Source: Antedon mediterranea (Eukaryota; Echinodermata; Crinoidea; Comatulida; Antedonidae). From it: a stretch of DNA of 64,000 nucleotides. Below, in pieces: positions 57,127 through 64,000 of the stretch (positions are counted from its first letter, which is position 1; every line of letters starts with the position of its first letter). The stretch covers positions 20,798,001 through 20,862,000 of the forward strand of contig NC_092671.1 of NCBI RefSeq assembly GCF_964355755.1, read 5' to 3'. The notes under the pieces are model-generated. The model was not told where the DNA came from, ran no database searches, and worked only from the letters and a program-made list of their open reading frames with translations. The position numbers and the translations under genes were made by a program.

Positions 57127-59159
57127 TTTGTGTTAACATAACATTTCATAAATTTGTCAACATATGGACATTTATATGAAGCTGGCTAGCTAGTACATAG
57201 ATGCCCACACTAAAAAAACAAATCAACAATCCCTTCCCACATGTGGTTTTTGGCCTTTCACGCATCAGTGAAAGGCCAAGCATAGCATACTTATATCACG
57301 ATGTTAAATTCTATGTGAACGCTCTTCCTGTTAACGTGATATTCAATATCACGATACGAGAGCACGTATAAAGAAATGTGAACATGGCTATTGTAGGCCT
57401 TCTTTGATGTTAATTAACCAATTAATTAGTATTTCCTGTCACCCATTGGTGTTTGTTGTTTTTTGTATAATTTGATCACTTGATCTTGAAAATGTTCCAT
57501 GATGGTTCCGAAACGTCGACCTTTTTTGTTTTTGTCATTAAATGTTATTTTAAAGCTATATAGTAAAAGCGTCTATTAATTCGATCACCTAATAATAAAG
57601 AAAATAAAGAGATCGTACAATCACAAGGAGTTATCCGCTACTAAGTGGATAACTAATAACATTAAACATCCTCACAATATTTCTAATCTTAAAACCCGAA
57701 CAGACACTAATTAATAGCCTCTCTTTAGCCAGCATATATCGGCCTAAAAGTGGGAAGAATCATCCCATCACACCTGGGGTGAATCGACCCGGATTCAACT
57801 AGTTATAATAATTTAGGCCTATTAAGAAACATATGTATTTGGTGTTTGGAAAAAATGGTGCTGAAGATTATATTTGGAAGGATTGGCGAGCATGAGTGGG
57901 AATTTGGCCAAAATACAATAGATTATTGATCGTGAGATTGAATTCAAAGCTTGCCACATTGCTTGTATATTTAGGCAAGATCCTTTAATAATAACAGGAT
58001 ATTTGTTCTTTTTTGGTCTAATAATTTAAGGGCAAACGACTATTTTTGTCACACGATAGACATTAGCCATGGCCTACATCTATGTCATTAAATTCAAAGG
58101 AAGCGAAAGGTTTTGTGTTGCTTATATTTTACCGTAATACTTACCTTTATTGGTCAAATGATTTGTTTTATTGCACAATAACTATGTAATTATGCGTTTA
58201 TTGATATTGTGTAATAAAATAAAATGATCAGTATTACATTCCTTTTCCAAAGATACCATGGATGACCAAGTTTAGTGTGGAACATCGGCCATTTTGAAAT
58301 ACAAAATAGCAGCTGAAGGAGTGGTCGAAAAAAAATGGCACCTAACTTTTTTGGATTCAGCATCTCAAGAATAACAAAATTAGCTAAAAAAAAAATCTAT
58401 TTAGGCACAAATATCAAGCAAGACATAACAATCCATACTACAGTATTACCAAAAAAAACCAAAAAACTGTAGGCCTACTTTAATGTTTCACATTCTTTGA
58501 ATGGAAACGATATTTTCATTAAACTGAAACTTTTTTTTCAACTCGGCAGTTTGCCAATATAATTAATAATAATAAATTATTTGTACAGATTTACAATTGA
58601 GGATTGGCTGTAAACAAAAATAGATAGCTAGCTTTAGTTGCATAACATTTGTACAATAGTGATCTGTGGAGCACGATGTCATTGAGATCAACCAATCAGA
58701 AAGAAGACGTGCCTTTACTGACAAAAGGATCACACTAAAAGGTCAAGAGAAGTAGGTCAACCATTCTTATACAAGATTTATATCACATAATTTCTTCAAT
58801 AGAGGTCACGCTCTTCAAAATAATGTAAACACAAAAATACACTTACAGTACTGTACTATTGTATTCACTTCCTTTTAGAAAGACAGAAACACTTAAAAAC
58901 ATTATTTTTAACTATATACAAAATGTTAAGTTGTCAACGTACCATAAACTTAAGGTCTGTGTTTAAAATCCAAATAAATCTAGATATATCTGGATTTTCA
59001 TCAATAGGCTCAGCAACCCAACCGCCTGGTCCATTTTCTCCACTGAAAAATAAAACAGCACTTCAAATATTATTGACCTATTAGATTTAAAATATAGTGT
59101 TTGACTGGGACAACGTGTAACAAACAGTAACAGTTTACATAGCATCTCACAACTTACGG
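57127..59159. other. Unassigned DNA with short motifs
   Basis: Holds a perfect 10-bp-stem hairpin GGCCTTTCAC-6-GTGAAAGGCC (57251-57276), a 'GATGGTTCCGAAACGTCG' motif near 57492 that recalls Penelope-like element ends, and an isolated family 1 5' hairpin in minus orientation (57612-57655). The rest, including 57.7-59.15 kb, shows no gene. Confidence 0.45.
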
Positions 59160-59260
59160 ATATGATATCCGCCGTCTTTGCGGATACAATGTATGGTTAT
59201 GAAACTCATCTTGTCAGCAAGAGGTCGCAGGTTCCAATCCTATCAAAGGCATTTTTTCAC
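59160..59260 (+). repeat. tRNA-like sequence fused to a TATCCGC hairpin
   Basis: TATCCGC-6-GCGGATA (59166-59185) is followed directly by an A-box-like ACAATGTATGG (59186-59196) and B box GGTTCCAATCC (59230-59240). The arrangement suggests a SINE head or a pol III unit joined to a Helitron-like 5' hairpin. No acceptor stem closes, so it is not a tRNA gene. Confidence 0.45.
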
Positions 59261-59446
59261 ATGATCAATATAATTTAAGGGACTATATCGCAAAACCATG
59301 TTCATTAAATTTATTTTATAACTTCACAGTGTTAACAGCATTTTGGTTATAATTATATATGTTAATAGGCATACTATTTAGTACACTATACTAAACGTTC
59401 CTTTCAAAAAGTAAGTCTATATTGATTGATACTTTTATGTATTATT

Positions 59447-59478
59447 AGGTGATCATTTAGAATAAAATGATCACTTAT
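59447..59478. repeat. Second GGTGATCATTT palindrome
   Basis: Near-identical to 23842-23873 in opposite orientation, with one or two mismatches. It sits directly beside family 1 DNA. Confidence 0.6.
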
Positions 59479-59482
59479 TGTT

Positions 59483-59662
59483 TAGAAATAAGAATTAACC
59501 TTTCACCAAGTGTCAATACAAAATTACTTTTACTTTTTAACCTATTAGTATTAATCGTTGAAATTCATAAAACCGTGCGTAAATTATGTTGCGCAACTCT
59601 GACGTTATAAAATATTATTGAAAGTTTTTGAGATATGCGAGCTACAAAAAAGGAAAGAAGAA
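59483..59662 (-). mobile_element. Helitron-like family 1, 5' end only (minus)
   Basis: Carries the 5' body phrases ('GCGCAACTCTGACGTTATAA', 'TTTTTGAGATATGCGAG'). It abuts the CTAG end of the next unit, a head-to-tail junction. Confidence 0.65.
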
Positions 59663-61085
59663 CTAGATATGAACTCGTCACTTTGACGAGTTAGTTATCC
59701 GCACTACAAACACCACATACACGCTATAAATATATGTAATGCTGTTCACAAAAAAAGATTATACCATTATTACCTGAAGAATATGTTGTTACTGCAGAAT
59801 TCTGTCTATTTTGTGTCATATAGTATATACAGCATACACAGTATATACTGTATACATACTACATAAAGTGTAGCGTAGGTGAAATTACGGGACCCGCCTT
59901 TTATTCCAATTTTTACCATAATGACGTGAGCAACACGAAGATAGCAATTTTGGAAGAAAATAGTCTGAGCAACAACATATTAACACGTTGAAGAGATTCG
60001 AATACGTATAATGTAAATGCGCGATCTTTTAAATGTGATGAACTTTGATGCAAAAGATGAAAACAACTTTTTTTATTCAACTGGCTATATGATGACACCA
60101 CAACATCCGATTGGCACAATTTGTACATGAATTTGTATCTACAATTTAATATCTTCCAGAACACGTTTTAATCATGAGTATCACTTTTTATTCTAAAGAG
60201 CTATAATAGATGGAAATTTACTGTAAAGATGAAAATAGGTGACCCATGTTATTCAAATATTTTGACATGATATTTGTAACTCATGCAAAAGATAATTGAT
60301 TGACCTAGGCAATAATAAAATCTGGGGGGAAATGGAATATGAATGAGCGAGATGCGCTATTTAAATGTGATGAGCTATAACGAAAGAGACAAAAATCATA
60401 TATCTTATATTCGGGTGGCCATACGATGACATCGTAACATCCGATAGGTAAAAAATCTGCATGAATTCATATCTTATCTTCTTGCATAATAAGTCAATTG
60501 GGGTTCACTGTTGACCATGAGGAGCTATAATAGATTCAAAATAGGCATAATTTTGACAATAATTTGTAACTTTTTCAACGTGTTCATATGACATCATTTT
60601 AATTTGAAATGATGGTAATCATTTTTAAAATCACTAGGAAAGGCTGGAAAATCATATTTCAACAGAAAAAAACATTCATACTAAATGTACGCATAACATT
60701 TTTCGCGCGCGTGCGAATTTTGACATGTGTAAAATGTCATAAATTGAGCAAGTTGATTACAAATTAATTTGGCGCATTTTGAAATTTTAAATACGGTTGT
60801 ACGCATAACTTCTTGTAAAACATGCCATTTTTAGTGGACAAAAAGTTGACCCTTCATATGAATTAAACTAATTTTACCAAGTGTCAATGAAAAATAACAT
60901 TTGATTGCTAATCTATGATCGATTATAAAAATGTTCATAAAATCGAGTCATGTTGCGCAACTCTGACGTCATTCAAAAATAGGACGTGCACAACTTCACG
61001 TAAATGTCACATGTTGACAAAGTTATGAATTGTTATGTTTACAAGTTTTTGAGATATGCGAGACACAAAAATGGAGGAGAAAAAA
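59663..61085 (-). mobile_element. Helitron-like family 1 unit 9 (minus)
   Basis: 3' end complete: CTAG (59663-59666), hairpin (59672-59692), GTTATCCGC on the plus strand. About 1.4 kb with the two internal 'TTCCAGA...' modules and TGACGTCA at about 60966. Confidence 0.75.
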
Positions 61086-61841
61086 AATCACTTTGACGAG
61101 TTAGTCTGCATGTCATACGCTGGAATATTGCACACAGAAAAGATTATGGCATTATGACCTGAACTGAAGAATGTGATATGTTGTTAGTGCTGAATTCTGT
61201 CTATTTTTTGTCATATACTATATACAATATACACAGTATAATCTGTATACATATTACATACAGTGTAGAAGAGGTGAAATTTCAGGACCTGCCATTTATT
61301 CCTATTTTTAACATGGTGACGCTTTCAAAATGAAACATGAAGATAGCAATTTCGGAAAGAAATTATCTCGGCAACAAAATATTAACGTGTAGAAGAAATT
61401 TGACGTAAAAGATGAAAATACAACTTTTTTTTTTATTAAACTGGCCATATGATGTCACAACATCTGATTGGCAAAAGGTTCACATGAATTCGTATCTTCA
61501 AACCAATAGCTTCCAGAAAACGTTTTAACAATGATTATCATTCTGACGAGCTATATAACAGATTGAAATTTACTGTAACAATGAAAATAAGTGACCCACG
61601 TTATTTAAATTATGATTAACTCGCGCTAAAAGTTTCCCCTTTATATGATTAAATTTTCACAAAGTTTCATAAACAAATAATTTTTGGTTTTCAATCTATA
61701 ATCATTCATTGAAATTCATAAAATCGCGCGTAAGTCATGTTGCGCAACTCGGAAGTCTTAAAACAATAATTGCTTCACAACTTCACATAAATGTACATAT
61801 TTGAGAGATACGCAAGCCACAAAAAAATTACAGAAAGAATA
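61086..61841 (-). mobile_element. Helitron-like family 1 unit 10 (minus, internally deleted)
   Basis: The 3' hairpin is half lost (TCACTTTGACGAGTTAGTC at 61089). The body is shortened to about 0.75 kb. The 5' end abuts the next CTAG. Confidence 0.65.
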
Positions 61842-62198
61842 CTAGATTTGAACTCGTCACTTTGACGAGTTTGGGTTATCCGCGGCTGGGTTAACGCAAC
61901 ATGCACATATGTTAAACTATATGAACATCGAAAATTATTATGCCATCCTATGACATGAATTAAATCTGTTTACAGTGCTGAATTGTACCTATTTTGTGTT
62001 ACAGTATACACTGTATGTTATATAAAGTGTATGCATAGATGAAATTACGAGACCTATCTTTTAAATCCAATTATTAACGCGATGACATCATCAAACTGAA
62101 ATATTAAGATAACTATTTTAGAAGATAATTATTAAAATAATTCCATTAATGAAAATTTGAAGAAATGCGATGCCCTCTCTTTTAAATATAATCTTTAT
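61842..62198 (-). mobile_element. Helitron-like family 1 unit 11 (minus, truncated by LTR element)
   Basis: CTAG (61842-61845) and hairpin (61851-61871) are intact. The body is cut near 62198 by the LTR-like sequence of the next element. Confidence 0.7.
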
Positions 62199-62199
62199 T

Positions 62200-62467
62200 T
62201 GATATTACTGTAGCAGCAGTGAGTAACGCTATTTTAACGTTTAAAAGAATACATAATGATGACGTGTCAGACGTAAATCTGGCGACATAACGTAACATTG
62301 TATTAGTTTAGTCTTTAATTTATTTATTTTAGGTAGCCTCTTGGTATACACTAACTCATTGATGTCAAAAAGGACCCTAAGCAAAGGGAAATTGAAATAA
62401 AGGGAAATTGAAATAAAGAAACATTGAAGTTACCATTATAGTATTGAGTTTGATGTACGACGTGACA
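62200..62467 (+). repeat. Candidate 5' LTR of a third Ty3/gypsy-type element
   Basis: Begins TGATATTACTGTAGC (or TGTAGC at 62209) where family 1 similarity ends, and ends GACGTGACA before a primer-site-like sequence. Contains AATAAA-type motifs near 62398-62422. No second LTR is in the window to confirm. Confidence 0.45.
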
Positions 62468-62471
62468 TTTA

Positions 62472-62488
62472 TAGAGGCTCGCCCGAGA
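62472..62488 (+). promoter_or_regulatory. Candidate primer-binding site (tRNA-Pro-like)
   Basis: TAGAGGCTCGCCCGAGA matches 13 of 17 positions of the sequence complementary to tRNA-Pro 3' ends and sits 4 bases after the LTR end. Eroded match, so tentative. Confidence 0.4.
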
Positions 62489-62677
62489 GAAAGCATATAG
62501 AGGGAGAAGCTAGCGTCATCTACTTACGTGGATCACCGAATGTGAAGATTTTCGAACTTTGTTGGACATTAAGTTGTCCGTACAGACTGTTCGTGAACTT
62601 AATTTATGTTCATGTTTTACATGATTTTTATGTTTATCTAAGCATTTATTTGTATATTAGTAATTCATAATCTTGAA

Positions 62678-62829
62678 ATGTCTTTCAATCCAGAACAATT
62701 TATCGGCGAGGGATTAGATTGGGAAAAGTTTAATGCTTTCAAGAAGCCAGATCTAATGGTACGTACTATCTTGATATTTGACCATACCTGTAAAACATTC
62801 TATGAGAAAGCAGGCAATTAAGAATAACA
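62678..62829 (+). pseudogene. gag N-terminal fragment, third Ty3/gypsy-type element
   Basis: ATG at 62678 begins 'MSFNPEQFIGEGLDWEKFNA' and 'FKKPDLM', like the leading helices of gag proteins of vertebrate-type gypsy elements. After a frameshift the phrase SMRKQAIKN is readable at about 62800-62826, and there the frame is cut by a MITE. Coding resumes at about 63650 with 'SLIDFLVNDDSVEESI'. The window ends within gag, so completeness of the rest is unknown. Confidence 0.65.
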
Positions 62830-63646
62830 GACCGGGCGCCCAGAGAATTTATTCATGTGAAAAGCCACAAAGGTTTGATGGGCTGATTATGTAGATATAT
62901 GGCTAAGATTCAATAATCAATATTGCTGCCGGATCATATCCTGTAAATCTGCCCCGGGGACACCAAATAGGAGGGGTAAAAAAGGGATTCAATCATGTGA
63001 AAAGCCACACGGATAAAAGTTGTTGGACATTGTCCGCATATATGTATAGAATGTTAAAACAGCAATAACAGCAACTTTATCCTGTAAGTTGCCGGAGACA
63101 GTAGCCCCAAGTGATCACTAAAAATTGGTTTTATTCATGTGAAGAGCCACACAGCTAATTCCTTTTGCATTGTAACTGTTACACATTGGGATGCAAAAAA
63201 ATACCATTGACAGCAACTTTATCCTGTATGTTGCCCCAAACAGTAGCCCAAAAATGCATGTTGGGCCATACAAGATTTAATCATGCGAATAGCCACACGG
63301 CTAATTTCTTTTGCATTGTAACTGTTACACATTAGGATGCACAAAAATACCATTGACAGCAACTTTACCCTGTAAGTTTCTCCAGACAGTAGACCAAAAA
63401 TGCCTGTTGGGCCATACAAGATTTAATCATGCGAAGAGCCACACAGCTAATTTCTTTTGTATTGTAACTGTTACACATTGGGATGCACAAAAATACCATT
63501 GACAGCAACTTTACCCTGTAAGTTTCTCCAGACAGAAACAATATGCCGTGTGGGTCTTTAAGTTATATATAAATAAATATTATAAGTTTGAGTTATTAAA
63601 TCTTAGGGGTCAGAATCTGAATTTTCACATGAATAAATTCCCGGTC
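62830..63646. mobile_element. 817-bp MITE with internal 146-bp tandem repeats
   Basis: Left end GACCGGG then (after an extra 8-10 bases) AATTTATTCATGTGAAAA. The right end mirrors it as GACCGGGAATTTATTCATG. The interior carries tandem units starting CAGCAACTTTA(T/C)CCTGTA at 63069, 63211, 63357 and 63503 (periods 142, 146, 146), with older copies upstream. Each unit includes the TIR-like phrase 'TTTAATCATGCGAA(T/G)AGCCACAC', so it looks built from repeated ends. Confidence 0.75.
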
Positions 63647-64000
63647 TATAGCTTGATTGATTTTCTAGTTAATGACGACAGTGTCGAAGAAAGTATTTGT
63701 TGAAAAAAATTAAAAGCACGGGTGAATATGTTGAGCAAGAGAGCGAACTAAACAAAACTAAAGGAATGCAACTTAAATTGGAATATTAAATGAAGGAGAT
63801 TGATAAGAAGTTAGAGTATGATAGAATGGAATTTGAGAAATGCAGAATTATGAAGGCGACCGAGTTAGAAGAGAAAAAGTTAAAAATGATTGCATCAGTA
63901 AATGAATCACAATTTGAAGTTAGTAAATGCAAAAGTACAGCAAAGGTTCCAAAATGGCCTCCCTTTTATGAGAATAAGGATGATATTGATTCCTACATTA
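63647..64000 (+). pseudogene. gag middle fragment, third Ty3/gypsy-type element
   Basis: Readable as 'SLIDFLVNDDSVEES', then a charged coiled-coil-like stretch ('KKLEYDRMEFEKC', 'ATELEEKKLKMI') and 'VPKWPPFYENKDDID', the start of the conserved gag core. Stops at about 63702 and 63787 break the frame. Truncated by the window edge. Confidence 0.7.

Overview
This window is eukaryotic, AT-rich and repeat-dominated. I find no convincing host protein-coding gene, rRNA or functional tRNA. Coding sequence of recognisable origin belongs to retroelements: APE-type LINEs, two Ty3/gypsy lineages plus a third gag fragment. The DNA-transposon load (hAT, piggyBac-like, mariner-like, PIF/Harbinger-like, long-TIR foldback), tRNA-derived SINEs and abundant Helitron-like elements suggest a marine invertebrate, possibly an echinoderm or other deuterostome. 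That taxonomic guess is inference only.

Layout. 1-12 kb: mostly unassigned AT-rich DNA with a foldback element, MITEs, SINE tails, a 30-bp minisatellite and a LINE 3' fragment. 12-16.5 kb: a nearly full-length, frameshifted LINE with endonuclease and reverse transcriptase, split by a 1.3-kb insertion. 17.6-22.1 kb (minus strand): a young Ty3/gypsy element of the Mag/C-clade type. Its 129-bp LTRs differ at one base, and one in-frame stop breaks the integrase tail. 23.2-28.3 kb: three copies of Helitron-like family 2, two of which carry a tRNA-Glu-like pol III box pair, plus SINEs and a degenerate complex repeat.

28.3-33.3, 37.5-43.0, 56.9-57.1 and 59.5-62.2 kb: Helitron-like family 1. These are non-coding units of about 0.8-1.9 kb arranged head-to-tail. 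The 5' side carries TTATCCGC/GCGGATAA hairpins. The 3' end has a GCGGATAAC box, a 9-bp-stem hairpin (AACTCGTCA/TGACGAGTT) and a terminal CTAG. Family 2 has the same plan with unrelated sequence (CCTCCGCC/GGCGGAGG boxes, a GTACTC hairpin, CTAG or CTAA). These arrays are the most interesting system here.

34.3-36.1 kb: a hAT-like element with a perfect 7-bp target duplication. 43.2-44.1 kb: a PIF/Harbinger-like element full of ATACCGTAT palindromes, with a Myb/SANT-like mini-ORF. 44.4-45.0 kb: a long-TIR element with a perfect 10-bp target duplication. 45.5-49.7 kb: a decayed CR1/L2-like LINE invaded by a TA-flanked MITE and a TTAA-flanked piggyBac-like MITE. 50.2-50.8 kb: a satellite with nuclear-receptor DR1-like motifs. 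50.9-55.3 kb: a broken CsRn1-like Ty3/gypsy element. 55.5-56.5 kb: a second hAT-like element, inside a second Harbinger-like copy. 62.2-64 kb: the 5' end of a third Ty3/gypsy-type element whose gag is split by a MITE; it runs off the window. All boundaries were read by eye and most are good to a few tens of bases unless a target duplication is given.
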